A stretch of DNA of 64,000 bases, from the NCBI RefSeq assembly GCF_018531375.1, contig NZ_JAHBOH010000001.1, positions 2,418,001-2,482,000 on the forward strand, written 5' to 3'. The number at the start of each line of letters is the position of its first letter. Positions within the stretch are counted from its first letter, which is position 1. This DNA comes from Cellulomonas fulva. Lineage in GTDB: Bacteria > Actinomycetota > Actinomycetes > Actinomycetales > Cellulomonadaceae. The notes under the pieces are model-generated. The model was not told the DNA's origin. It made no database searches and worked only from the letters and a program-made list of their open reading frames with translations. This document shows, one piece after another, positions 10,248-21,757 of the stretch. Made by a program: the position numbers and the translations under genes.

Positions 10248-10858
10248 GCGAGGCGATCCGGATCCTGCTGGCGGACGACCAGGCGCTCGTCCGGGGCGCC
10301 CTCGCGGCCCTGCTCGACCTCGAGCCGGACCTCGAGGTCGTCGCGCAGGTGGCCCGCGGCGACGAGGTGCTCGACGCCGCGCGCTCGTCGGGCGCGCAGG
10401 TGGCGCTGCTGGACGTCGAGATGCCCGGGCTGGACGGCATCGCGGCCGCCGACGTGCTGCGCCGGGAGCTGCCCGGCTGCCGGGCGCTGATCGTGACGAC
10501 GTTCGGCCGGCCCGGCTACCTGCGGCGCGCGCTGGACGCGGGGGCGAGCGGGTTCGTCGTGAAGGACACCCCGGCCGAGCAGCTCGCGGACGCGGTGCGT
10601 CGCGTGCACGCCGGGCTGCGGGTGGTGGACCCGGACCTCGCGGTCGAGTCGCTGACGGTCGGCGCCAACCCGCTCACCGAGCGCGAGCGTGGGGTGCTGC
10701 GGGCGGCCGCCGACGGCGGCACGGTCGCGGACGTGGCGCGCGCGACGTTCCTGTCCGAGGGCACGGTGCGCAACTACCTCTCGGCGGCCATGGGCAAGAC
10801 GGGCGGGCGCACGCGCGCGGAGGCGGTCCGGCTCGCGCAGGAGAACGGCTGGCTCTGA
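10244..10858 (+). CDS. Response regulator, NarL/LuxR-type (DesR-like)
   Basis: Cytoplasmic DNA-binding partner of the kinase, 204 aa. The receiver domain (1-120) has the acidic pair Asp11/Asp12, phospho-acceptor Asp57 in ALLDVEMPG and the conserved Lys in FVVKDTP. The C-terminal LuxR helix-turn-helix runs from NPLTERERGVLR to GTVRNYLSAAMGK. It is translationally coupled to the kinase by ATGA. The likely target is the TGACATCTGTCA dyad upstream of the ABC genes, by analogy with DesKR-type exporter operons; this is inferred. Confidence 0.93.
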   Translation: MSEAIRILLADDQALVRGALAALLDLEPDLEVVAQVARGDEVLDAARSSGAQVALLDVEMPGLDGIAAADVLRRELPGCRALIVTTFGRPGYLRRALDAGASGFVVKDTPAEQLADAVRRVHAGLRVVDPDLAVESLTVGANPLTERERGVLRAAADGGTVADVARATFLSEGTVRNYLSAAMGKTGGRTRAEAVRLAQENGWL

Positions 10859-10930
10859 GCCGCGCGCGGGGCGCGGCTCCGAGCCCCTGGTGCACCGGCG
10901 CACCGGCGCACCGGTGGGAGAATGGCGCGC

Positions 10931-12115
10931 GTGACGACCACGACGACCGCCGACCAGCGCGCGCCCGCCGCCGTGCTGCCTCCGCTGCGCATCGGCCCCC
11001 TCCAGGTGGACACCCCGGTGGTGCTCGCACCCATGGCCGGCGTCACCAACGCGGCGTTCCGCCGGCTGTGCCGCGAGTCCGGCGCCGGGCTGTACGTCGC
11101 GGAGATGCTGACGAGCCGCGCGCTCGTCGAGCGGTCTCCCGAGTCGTTCCGGATCATCGCGTTCGAGCCCGACGAGGTGCCGCGCTCGGTCCAGGTGTAC
11201 GGCGTCGACCCGGCGACGGTCGGCGCGGCCGTGCGGCTCCTGGTCGAGGAGGACCGCGCGGACCACGTGGACCTCAACTTCGGCTGCCCGGTGCCCAAGG
11301 TGACACGCCGCGGCGGGGGAGCGGTGCTCCCGTGGAAGCGGGACCTGTTCCGCTCGATCGTGACGGCCGCGGTCCAGGCGGCCGCGCCGCGCGGCGTGCC
11401 GGTGACCGTGAAGATGCGCAAGGGCATCGACGAGGACCACCTGACCTTCGTCGAGGCGGGCCTGACGGCGCAGGACGCGGGCGTCGCGGCGGTCGCGCTG
11501 CACGGCCGCACGGCCGCCGACTACTACTCGGGCACCGCCGACTGGGACGCCATCGCGGCGCTCAAGGAGGCCGTCACCGACATCCCGGTGCTCGGCAACG
11601 GGGACATCTGGTCCGCCGAGGACGCGCTCGCGATGGTCGCGCACACCGGCTGCGACGGGGTCGTCGTCGGCCGCGGGTGCCAGGGCCGGCCGTGGCTCTT
11701 CGCCGATCTCGCGGCCGCGTTCGCCGGGTCCGACGAGCGCGTGCGGCCGGGCCTCGGGCACGTCGCGGGCGTCGTGCGCCGGCACGCCGAGCTGATGGTC
11801 GACCACTTCGGAGAGGAGGACAAGGCGCTGCGCGAGATGCGCAAGCACATGGCCTGGTACCTCAAGGGCTACGTGGTGGGCGGCGAGCTGCGCGCCCGGT
11901 TCGGGCTCGTCTCGAGCCTGGCCGAGCTCGACGACCTGCTGGCCGAGCTCGACCTCGACCAGCTGTACCCGGGGGCGCCCGCGGAGGGCCAGCGCGGCCG
12001 TGCGGGTTCCCCGAAGAAGCCGCACCTGCCGTACGGCTGGCTCGACTCGCGAGAGCTGTCCGACGAGTTCCGCCGCGACCTGGCCGAGGCCGAGCTCAGC
12101 GTCTCGGGCGGCTGA
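10931..12115 (+). CDS. dusB: tRNA-dihydrouridine synthase
   Basis: Flavoenzyme reducing uridines in the D-loop of tRNA, NADPH-dependent. The 394-aa protein shows APMAGVTNAAFRRLC (FMN site), the active-site Cys in NFGCPVPKVTRRGGG, VTVKMRKG, LHGRTAADYYSG and VVVGRGCQGRPWLF. A helical RNA-binding C-terminal domain follows, with ALREMRKHMAWYLKG. Start choice: GAGAAT (10918-10923) ends 7 nt before GTG 10931, suggesting a leaderless mRNA. ATG 10922 overlaps that hexamer and has no ribosome site. In related genomes dusB usually sits just before dgt; here a maltose island separates them. Confidence 0.95.
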   Translation: MTTTTTADQRAPAAVLPPLRIGPLQVDTPVVLAPMAGVTNAAFRRLCRESGAGLYVAEMLTSRALVERSPESFRIIAFEPDEVPRSVQVYGVDPATVGAAVRLLVEEDRADHVDLNFGCPVPKVTRRGGGAVLPWKRDLFRSIVTAAVQAAAPRGVPVTVKMRKGIDEDHLTFVEAGLTAQDAGVAAVALHGRTAADYYSGTADWDAIAALKEAVTDIPVLGNGDIWSAEDALAMVAHTGCDGVVVGRGCQGRPWLFADLAAAFAGSDERVRPGLGHVAGVVRRHAELMVDHFGEEDKALREMRKHMAWYLKGYVVGGELRARFGLVSSLAELDDLLAELDLDQLYPGAPAEGQRGRAGSPKKPHLPYGWLDSRELSDEFRRDLAEAELSVSGG

Positions 12116-12143
12116 CGCCGGTCCCGAGGTCCGCGCAGTCCGG

Positions 12144-13052
12144 TCAGGCCGGGCCCGTGACGCGGACCGCGCGGGCCAGGGTCTCGACGGTCGCCGGGTC
12201 GGCGTGCGGCGCGGCCAGGCCGAGGTGCGTGACCGCCAGCGCACCGGTGGCCGCCGCCTGCGCCAGCGCGTCGCGACGCGGGGCGCCCGCGAGCGTGGCG
12301 CGCAGGAGCCCGGCCAGGAAGGCGTCGCCCGCGCCCTCTGCGTCGACGACCGGGCCCGCGTCGGCGACGTCCACCTCCCACCAGCCGTCCGCGTCCAGCG
12401 CGAGCGCGCCGCGCGCCCCGTCCGTGCAGACGGCCAGCGAGGTGCCGGAGCGGAGCGCAGCGCGCAGGTAGGCGCGCGGGTCGGCGAGCCGTGCCGCCGA
12501 GACCAGGAGCACGTCCGCCGCGGCCGCGAACGCGCGCGCGAAGTCGCCCACGCCGTCGTCGTCGTGCACGTCGCACCACACGGGGACGCCGGCGGCCCGG
12601 GCGACGTCGAGCAGCGGGCGCGATCCCGCGGCGAGGTCGAGCACCGCGGCGTCGGCGGCGCGCACCGCCGCGAGGACCGCGTCGTCCGCCGGGGGAGCCG
12701 TGGGCAGCTCGAGGTAGAGGGACAGGCGCGCACCGTCGTCGGCTACGAGGTTCACGTGCCGCTCGGTGCGTCCGCCGAGCGCGGGCCGGGCGAGCACGCG
12801 GAGGTCACCACCGCCGCGGCCCGCACCGAGCGCGTCGAGCACGCGCGCGGCCTGCTCGTCGTCGCCCGTCGTCGTGACGAGCGTCGTCGGCACGCCCAGG
12901 GCGGCCAGCGTGACGGCCTTGCCGGCGGACGTGCCGCCCAGCCCGTCGTGGTGCGCGGCCGCGAGCTCCATGTGCGGCACGGGCGCGGGCAGGCGGGGCA
13001 GCCGGACGACGGTGTTCCAGGAGACCGGCCCGTGCACGACGACGTGGTTCAC
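12144..13052 (-). CDS. PfkB-family carbohydrate kinase
   Basis: Predicted sugar or nucleoside kinase of 302 aa with the ribokinase fold. The N-terminal substrate-binding GGTSAGKAVTLAALG and the C-terminal AEGAGDAFLAGLLRA (anion hole and catalytic Asp) are present; the usual DTTGAGDAF reads DAEGAGDAF. The substrate cannot be deduced. GTG at 13052-13050 lies 7 nt after TAGGTT (13065-13060) on the minus strand, so a leaderless mRNA is likely. The gene is divergent from the amylase and forms the left edge of the maltose/maltodextrin island. It may phosphorylate a sugar released there, but this is speculative. Confidence 0.85.
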   Translation of the reverse strand: MNHVVVHGPVSWNTVVRLPRLPAPVPHMELAAAHHDGLGGTSAGKAVTLAALGVPTTLVTTTGDDEQAARVLDALGAGRGGGDLRVLARPALGGRTERHVNLVADDGARLSLYLELPTAPPADDAVLAAVRAADAAVLDLAAGSRPLLDVARAAGVPVWCDVHDDDGVGDFARAFAAAADVLLVSAARLADPRAYLRAALRSGTSLAVCTDGARGALALDADGWWEVDVADAGPVVDAEGAGDAFLAGLLRATLAGAPRRDALAQAAATGALAVTHLGLAAPHADPATVETLARAVRVTGPA

Positions 13053-13102
13053 GTCACGCAACCTAGGGCCTGCACCCCCTACTCTGGTACCCCTGGCAGA
13101 AA

Positions 13103-13123
13103 CTTGCAGCAACTCCTTGCAGC
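13103..13123 (+). promoter_or_regulatory. Putative maltose-regulator operator before the alpha-amylase
   Basis: Two direct copies of CTTGCAGC (13103-13110 and 13116-13123) spaced 13 bp lie 39 nt before the amylase ATG. The TTGCA core and spacing resemble the CTTGCAAG/GTTGCAAC pair before malE (17735-17754). This suggests shared control by the LacI-type regulator at 16557-17621. Confidence 0.45.
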
Positions 13124-13161
13124 GCTCGTCGTCGAGCGTTGACCGAGACCTGGTGGTGACG

Positions 13162-14643
13162 ATGACGCGCCCTTCCCGACGCGCCCGAGCGGCGCGGTGG
13201 CTGACGCCGCCGGCCGCCGCCGTGCTCGCCCTGACCGCCCTCGCCGGGTGTACCGGCGAGCCGCCGGACCCGGCGACGCGGCCGGCCGCCGACGGCAGCG
13301 GGCACGACGTCGGCGTCCAGCTGTTCCAGTGGACGTGGGACGCGGTCGCGGCGGAGTGCACCGACGAGCTCGGGCCGGCGGGGTACGCCTGGGTGCTCGT
13401 CTCGCCACCTCAGGAGCACGTCGTGGGAGCGCCCTGGTGGACGGCGTACCAGCCGGTGAGCTACCGGCTGGAGTCCCGGCTCGGCACGCGCGAGCAGCTC
13501 GCGGCGATGGTCGAGACCTGCCACGACGCGGGCGTCGACGTCCGGGTCGACGCGGTGATCAACCACATGACCGGCCAGGACGAGCCCGGGACGGGCTGGG
13601 CGGGCTCGTCGTACGAGCACTACCGCTACCCCGGGACGTGGGAGGAGGACGACTTCCACCACTGCGGGCTCACGCCCGCGGACGACATCGTGCTCTACGG
13701 CGACCGCGAGCAGGTCCAGACGTGCGAGCTCGTGAACCTCGCGGACCTCGACACGGGGGCGTCGCACGTGCGCGAGCGGCTGACGGCGTACCTCGAGGAC
13801 CTCGTGGGGCTCGGGGTCGACGGGTTCCGCATCGACGCCGCCAAGCACATGGCTGCGCAGGACGTGGGGGCGGTCGTGGCGCCGCTCGACGACGACGTCG
13901 CGATCATGCAGGAGGTCATCCGGGGATCTGCGGAGCCGGTCCAGCCGGAGGAGTACGTCGCGAACGGCCAGGTGTACGAGTTCACGTACGGCAAGGAGAT
14001 GGCGGGCGTCGTCGCGGGGTCGCCCGGCCTGGCGCTCGAGCTCGGCGAGGCGTCCGCGCGGTACCTGCCGTCGGACGACGCGGTCGTGTTCGTCGAGAAC
14101 CACGACACCGAGCGCAACGGCTCGACGCTCTCCTACCGGGCGGGGACAGACGACGCCCTGGCGACCGTGCTCATGCTCGCGGGCGACTACGGCACGCCCC
14201 AGGTCTACTCCGGTTACGCGTTCGACGACGTCGACGCGGGCCCGCCGCAGGACGACGGCGGCACGGTGCTGGACGCGTCCTGCTCCGCCGACCCGGGACC
14301 GCAGGCCACGCCGGCGCCGGGAGACTGGGTCTGCCAGCACCGCTGGCCGCAGGTCGCGGGGATGGTCGGCTGGCGCGGCGTCGTCGGTGACGCCGAGGTC
14401 CGGGACACGTGGTCGGAGGGCGACGCCGTCGCGCTCGGCCGCGGGCAGCGCGGCTTCGTCGTCGTGAACCTGGGCGACGAGACGCTGACGACCACGCTCC
14501 CGACGAGCCTGCCGGAGGGCGACTACTGCGACGTGCTGAGCGCCGCCGACGCGTGCGCGCGCACGACCGTGCACGACGGCGAGATCGAGGTCGTGGTCCC
14601 GCCCGGCTCGGCGGCCGCGTGGGACGTCGCGCGCACGGACTGA
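13162..14643 (+). CDS. Alpha-amylase, GH13 lipoprotein
   Basis: Extracellular, membrane-anchored starch hydrolase of 493 aa. A lipobox (ALAGC, Cys about 31) follows a hydrophobic signal, then a linker and the GH13 barrel starting VGVQLFQWTWD. Catalytic motifs: DAVINHMTG, DGFRIDAAKHM (nucleophile Asp), the acid/base Glu in IMQEVIRG, and VFVENHDTERNG (third Asp). The C-terminal ~80 residues form the all-beta domain C. The ATG is preceded by two in-frame GTGs (13153, 13156) that are possible alternatives. The gene is divergent from the sugar kinase and convergent with the glucosidase, and TTGCA repeats upstream suggest maltose control. Confidence 0.93.
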   Translation: MTRPSRRARAARWLTPPAAAVLALTALAGCTGEPPDPATRPAADGSGHDVGVQLFQWTWDAVAAECTDELGPAGYAWVLVSPPQEHVVGAPWWTAYQPVSYRLESRLGTREQLAAMVETCHDAGVDVRVDAVINHMTGQDEPGTGWAGSSYEHYRYPGTWEEDDFHHCGLTPADDIVLYGDREQVQTCELVNLADLDTGASHVRERLTAYLEDLVGLGVDGFRIDAAKHMAAQDVGAVVAPLDDDVAIMQEVIRGSAEPVQPEEYVANGQVYEFTYGKEMAGVVAGSPGLALELGEASARYLPSDDAVVFVENHDTERNGSTLSYRAGTDDALATVLMLAGDYGTPQVYSGYAFDDVDAGPPQDDGGTVLDASCSADPGPQATPAPGDWVCQHRWPQVAGMVGWRGVVGDAEVRDTWSEGDAVALGRGQRGFVVVNLGDETLTTTLPTSLPEGDYCDVLSAADACARTTVHDGEIEVVVPPGSAAAWDVARTD

Positions 14644-14652
14644 CGGCGAGCA

Positions 14653-14683
14653 GCGAGGGACGGGCCGACGGCCCGTCCCTCGC
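14653..14683. terminator. Bidirectional terminator hairpin between two GH13 genes
   Basis: Perfect 14-bp stem GCGAGGGACGGGCC / GGCCCGTCCCTCGC with a 3-nt loop lies between the convergent amylase (ends 14643) and glucosidase (ends 14720). Confidence 0.75.
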
Positions 14684-14719
14684 GTGGTCTCCCGGCGGAG
14701 GCGTCGCCGGGAGCGTCCG

Positions 14720-16468
<1,749 letters not shown>

Positions 16469-16556
16469 GGTCACGGGGGGTCGTACCTTTCGCAAGGGTG
16501 TGCTGCGGACGCAGCGGGAAGGTCGCGCCGGAGGCGCACGTGCCGGGGTGGCTGGG

Positions 16557-17621
16557 TCAGCCGGCCGCGACGTCGTCGAGGGCCTGCACGACGACGGGCG
16601 CCGCGCCGGTCGAGCCGCGCACGATCAGCTCCGGGTGGAACTGGAGCTCGGTGCGGGAGGCCGGGGTCTCGTTGATCTCCGCGACGAGCGCGGAGACGGC
16701 CGCGTGCCCCATCGCCAGGACGGGCTGGCGCACGGTGGTCAGCGGCGGGTCGGTGAACGCGATGAGCGGCGAGTCGTCGAACCCGACCACCGACAGGTCG
16801 TCCGGCACCTCGAGGCCGCGGGAGCGTGCGGCACGGATGGCGCCGAGCGCCATCATGTCCGAGCCGCAGACGATCGCCGTGTGGCCGGACGCGATGAGCT
16901 CGAGCGTCGCGGCCTGGCCGCCCTCCACGGTGAACAGCGTGGAGACGATGTGCTCGTCGGGCTTTGTGACGCCGAGGTGACGCGCCAGGTTCTCGGCGAA
17001 CGCGGCGCGCTTGCGCTGCGCGGGGACGAACCGCTCCGGGCCGATCGCGAGGCCGATCCTGCGGTGGCCGAGCGAGACCAGGTGCCGGAACGCGAGGTCG
17101 AGCGCCGCCTCGTCGTCGGTGGACACGAACGGCGCGTCCACGCCGTCGGCGAACCCGTTGACGAGCACGATCGGCATGCCGCGGCTGCGCAGGCGGTGGT
17201 AGCGCTCCTTGCTCGCCGAGGTGTCGGCGTGCAGCCCGGACACGAACACGATCCCCGCGACGCCGTGCTCGAGCAGCATCTCGACGTACTGGTCCTCGGT
17301 GGTGCCGCCGGGCGACTGCGTGCACAGCAGCGGCGTGTACCCCCGCTCGGTCAGCATCGACTCGATGACCTGCGCGAACGCCGGGAAGACGGGGTTCGCG
17401 AGCTCGGGGACGACGAGCCCGACCAGGCCGGCCGAGCGCGTGCGCAGCTTCTCGGGGCGCTCGTACCCGAGCACGTCGAGGGCGGCGAGCACAGCCTGCC
17501 GCGCCTGGGCGGACACACCGTGCTTGCCGTTGAGGACGCGGGAGACGGTGGCCGTGCTGACGCCGGCCTGCTCCGCGAGATCCGTCAAGCGGGTACGCAC
17601 GGGGGGCAGCGTAGGGGACAC
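16557..17621 (-). CDS. LacI-family regulator, probable maltose repressor
   Basis: DNA-binding regulator of 354 aa. The N-terminal helix-turn-helix reads LTDLAEQAGVSTATVSRVLNG with the hinge following, and a periplasmic-binding-protein-like sensor domain fills the rest (VVGFDDSPLIAFTDPPLTTVRQP near the C-terminus). The GTG start has GGAGG 4 nt upstream, a tight spacing; GTG 17600 is an alternative. The gene is divergent from malEFG and next to two GH13 genes, so it most likely represses them until maltose or a maltodextrin binds. Its likely sites are the TTGCA repeats at 17735-17754 and 13103-13123. Confidence 0.9.
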   Translation of the reverse strand: MSPTLPPVRTRLTDLAEQAGVSTATVSRVLNGKHGVSAQARQAVLAALDVLGYERPEKLRTRSAGLVGLVVPELANPVFPAFAQVIESMLTERGYTPLLCTQSPGGTTEDQYVEMLLEHGVAGIVFVSGLHADTSASKERYHRLRSRGMPIVLVNGFADGVDAPFVSTDDEAALDLAFRHLVSLGHRRIGLAIGPERFVPAQRKRAAFAENLARHLGVTKPDEHIVSTLFTVEGGQAATLELIASGHTAIVCGSDMMALGAIRAARSRGLEVPDDLSVVGFDDSPLIAFTDPPLTTVRQPVLAMGHAAVSALVAEINETPASRTELQFHPELIVRGSTGAAPVVVQALDDVAAG

Positions 17622-17721
17622 AGGACCTCCTCGTCCTCGTTCGGTTGGCCAACGGGCACTCGTGTCCGGGCGGGGGCAGCGGACGACCGCGCACCGACCC
17701 ACCTGAAACTGTTGCCTGAAA

Positions 17722-17764
17722 GTTACCGTAACGACTTGCAAGCCCCGTTGCAACGAGGTTAGTT
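17722..17764 (+). promoter_or_regulatory. malE promoter with overlapping operators
   Basis: Three symmetric elements lie together: GTTACCGTAAC (17722-17732), CTTGCAAG (17735-17742) and GTTGCAAC (17747-17754), the last two being self-palindromic with a TTGCA core. A promoter fits the same stretch: TTGCAA (17736-17741), 17-nt spacer, TTAGTT (17759-17764). The first TTGCA site would be the -35, so a repressor there would block RNA polymerase. TACGGT (17729-17724) on the minus strand could serve the divergent lacI-type gene. Confidence 0.6.
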
Positions 17765-17841
17765 TCCTCCGCATCAGGCCAGAGTCGGCAGGCGATGCCG
17801 ACGACGGGCTACGCCTCGATCGACCCCAGGAGACACAGACG

Positions 17842-19104
17842 ATGCGACGGAGCATCCCGGCCCTCGCGGCCGTTCTCGGCCTCGCCATGACGCTCACCGC
17901 CTGCAGCAGCGGCGGCTCGGGCGACACGGACGCCGACGCCACCACGGAGCCCACGACGGCCGAGAGCACCGCCCCGGCCCTCACCGGCACCCTCACGATG
18001 TGGGTCGACGAGACCCGCATCGACGTGATGAAGCCGATCGTCCAGGAGTTCCAGGACGAGACCGGCGTCAAGGTCGACCTGGTCCAGAAGGCCTCCGGCG
18101 ACATCCGCACCGACTTCGTGTCCCAGGTGCCGACCGGCCAGGGCCCGGACGTCATCATCGGCGCGCACGACTGGACCGGCGAGTTCGTCAACAACGGCGT
18201 CGTCGCGCCGATCCAGCTCGGTGACGTCGCGGACCAGTTCTCGCCGTCCGCCGTGCAGGCCTTCACCTACGACGGCCAGGTCTACGGGTCGCCGTACGCG
18301 ATCGAGAACATCGCGCTCGTGCGCAACAACGAGCTGGTCCCCGAGACCAAGGCCACGACGTTCGACGAGCTGATCGCCGAGGGCAAGGCGGCCGGCACCA
18401 AGTACTCGGTGCTGCTGCAGCAGGGCGACCAGGGCGACGCGTACCACATGTACCCGCTGCAGACGTCGTTCGACGCCCCCATCTTCACGCAGGACGAGAC
18501 CGGCTCGTACACCACCGAGCTCGGCCTCGGCGGCGAGAACGGTGACGCGTTCGCCGAGTACCTCGCCAAGCTCGCGGACGAGAAGGTGCTCGACCCCGCG
18601 ATCGGCGGCGACCAGGCGAAGGCCGCCTTCGAGAAGGGCGAGTCGCCCTACATCATCACCGGCCCCTGGTACACGACGGCCTTCAGCGAGGCCGGCATGG
18701 ACATCTCGGTCCTCCCGGTCCCCAGCGCGGGCGGCTCCGAGGCCAAGCCGTTCGTCGGCGTCCAGGGCGCGTTCATCTCCGCGAAGTCGGAGAACCCGGT
18801 GCTCGCGAACGAGTTCGTCGTCAACTTCCTGACCACCGAGAAGGTCCAGACGGAGCTGTACGAGGCCGGCGGCCGTCTCCCGGCGCTCAAGGCCGCGGCG
18901 GCCAAGGTCGACGACCCGATCCTCGCGGGCTTCAACGAGGCCGGCGCCACCGGTGCGCCGATGCCCTCGATCCCGGAGATGGGTGCCATGTGGCAGTTCT
19001 GGGGCACCACCGAGGTCCAGATCATCGGCGGTCAGGCGAAGGACCCCGTCGCCGCCTGGAACACGATGGTCGACAACATGCAGGACGCGGTCGACAAGGC
19101 GTGA
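17842..19104 (+). CDS. malE: Maltose/maltodextrin ABC transporter substrate-binding lipoprotein
   Basis: Captures maltodextrins outside the membrane and delivers them to MalFG. The 420-aa protein has a signal ending in the lipobox LTAC (Cys about 21), then a Ser/Gly/Thr-rich tether, then the family-1 binding protein fold starting LTGTLTMWVDE. Regions such as GSPYAIENIALVRNNEL and SPYIITGPWY are typical of MalE-type proteins. The ATG has AGGAG at 6-7 nt. It is the first gene of malEFG plus a GH13 gene; no ATPase is encoded here, so a shared MsiK-like ATPase elsewhere is expected. Confidence 0.93.
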   Translation: MRRSIPALAAVLGLAMTLTACSSGGSGDTDADATTEPTTAESTAPALTGTLTMWVDETRIDVMKPIVQEFQDETGVKVDLVQKASGDIRTDFVSQVPTGQGPDVIIGAHDWTGEFVNNGVVAPIQLGDVADQFSPSAVQAFTYDGQVYGSPYAIENIALVRNNELVPETKATTFDELIAEGKAAGTKYSVLLQQGDQGDAYHMYPLQTSFDAPIFTQDETGSYTTELGLGGENGDAFAEYLAKLADEKVLDPAIGGDQAKAAFEKGESPYIITGPWYTTAFSEAGMDISVLPVPSAGGSEAKPFVGVQGAFISAKSENPVLANEFVVNFLTTEKVQTELYEAGGRLPALKAAAAKVDDPILAGFNEAGATGAPMPSIPEMGAMWQFWGTTEVQIIGGQAKDPVAAWNTMVDNMQDAVDKA

Positions 19105-19110
19105 CCTGAC

Positions 19111-19146
19111 GGCTGCCCGCGTCGCCACCCGGCGGCGCGGGCAGCC
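19111..19146 (+). terminator. Stem-loop between malE and malF (attenuating or mRNA-stabilising)
   Basis: A 16-bp stem with one G-T pair, GGCTGCCCGCGTCGCC / GGCGGCGCGGGCAGCC, with a 4-nt loop, starts 6 nt after the malE stop. Its position suggests partial termination or 3' protection that gives more MalE than MalF/MalG. Confidence 0.6.
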
Positions 19147-19226
19147 ACGCCTCGTCACGGCCCCCGTCCCGTTCCCGCAACACTGCCGAGGTGCCGGCGC
19201 CACGACGCGCCCGCGGAGGAACCACC

Positions 19227-20842
<1,616 letters not shown>

Positions 20843-20843
<1 letters not shown>

Positions 20844-21757
20844 TGGCCACCCAGACGACCGACCAGCGGCCGACCAAGGCCGCGACCACCCGCAAGCGTC
20901 GGGAGGGCACCACCGGCGCCCGGTGGTGGCGCGAGGTGTCGTGGCGCTACCTCGTCGCGCTCGTGATGATCGCGATCTGCGTCCTGCCCCTGCTGTACGT
21001 GCTCTCCGCCGCGCTCAACCCGGGCGGCCGGCTCGTCGGGTCCAACGACCTGTTCGGCACGGTGGCCGCGGACAACTTCGCCGAGCTCGCGGACCGCGGG
21101 TTCTGGGGCTGGCTGCGCAACTCCCTGGTCGTGTGCACCGTCACCGCGATCGGCACCGTGCTGATGGGCGCGGCGGCGGCGTACGCGTTCTCGCGGTTCC
21201 GGTTCCGGGGCCGGGAGAAGGGCCTCACCGGCCTGCTGCTGGCGCAGATGTTCCCGCAGACGCTCGCGTTCGTTGCGATCTTCCTGCTGCTGCTCACGCT
21301 CGCGGACGTCTTCCCGGCACTCGGGCTGGACAGCCTGCTCGGCCTGATCTGCGTGTACCTGGGCGGCGCGCTCGGGGTGAACACGTTCCTCATGTACGGG
21401 TTCTTCAACACCGTGCCGCGCGAGCTCGACGAGGCCGCCAAGATCGACGGCGCCACGCACGCCCAGATCTTCTGGACGATCATCCTGCGGCTGGTCTCGC
21501 CGATCCTCGCGGTCGTCGGCCTGCTGTCCTTCATCTCGTCCTTCGGCGACTTCCTCATCGCCAAGGTGGTGCTCCAGCACCAGGAGAACTGGACGGTCGC
21601 GGTGGGTCTCTACACGCTGGCCGCCGACGAGCGCACGGCCCCCTGGGGCGTGTTCGCGGCCGGCGCCGTCGTGGCGGCGGTGCCGATCGTGCTGCTGTTC
21701 CTGTTCCTCCAGAAGTACATCGTCGGCGGCCTGACGGCCGGCTCGGTCAAGGGATGA
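20843..21757 (+). CDS. malG: Maltose/maltodextrin ABC transporter permease MalG
   Basis: Second permease subunit, 304 aa, with six predicted helices beginning around residue 37. The EAA loop ELDEAAKIDGATHAQIFWTI binds the ATPase. The C-terminus ends IVGGLTAGSVKG, as is characteristic of MalG proteins whose tail reaches into MalF. The first ~30 residues are Thr/Lys/Arg-rich and cytoplasmic. The start overlaps the malF stop and its own stop overlaps the next GH13 gene by ATGA, so all are one operon. Confidence 0.94.

Noticed and set aside
10172..12733. An 853-codon minus-strand frame across the response regulator and dusB
   Set aside because: Antisense to two genes with clear motifs; low-complexity Arg/Val/His composition.
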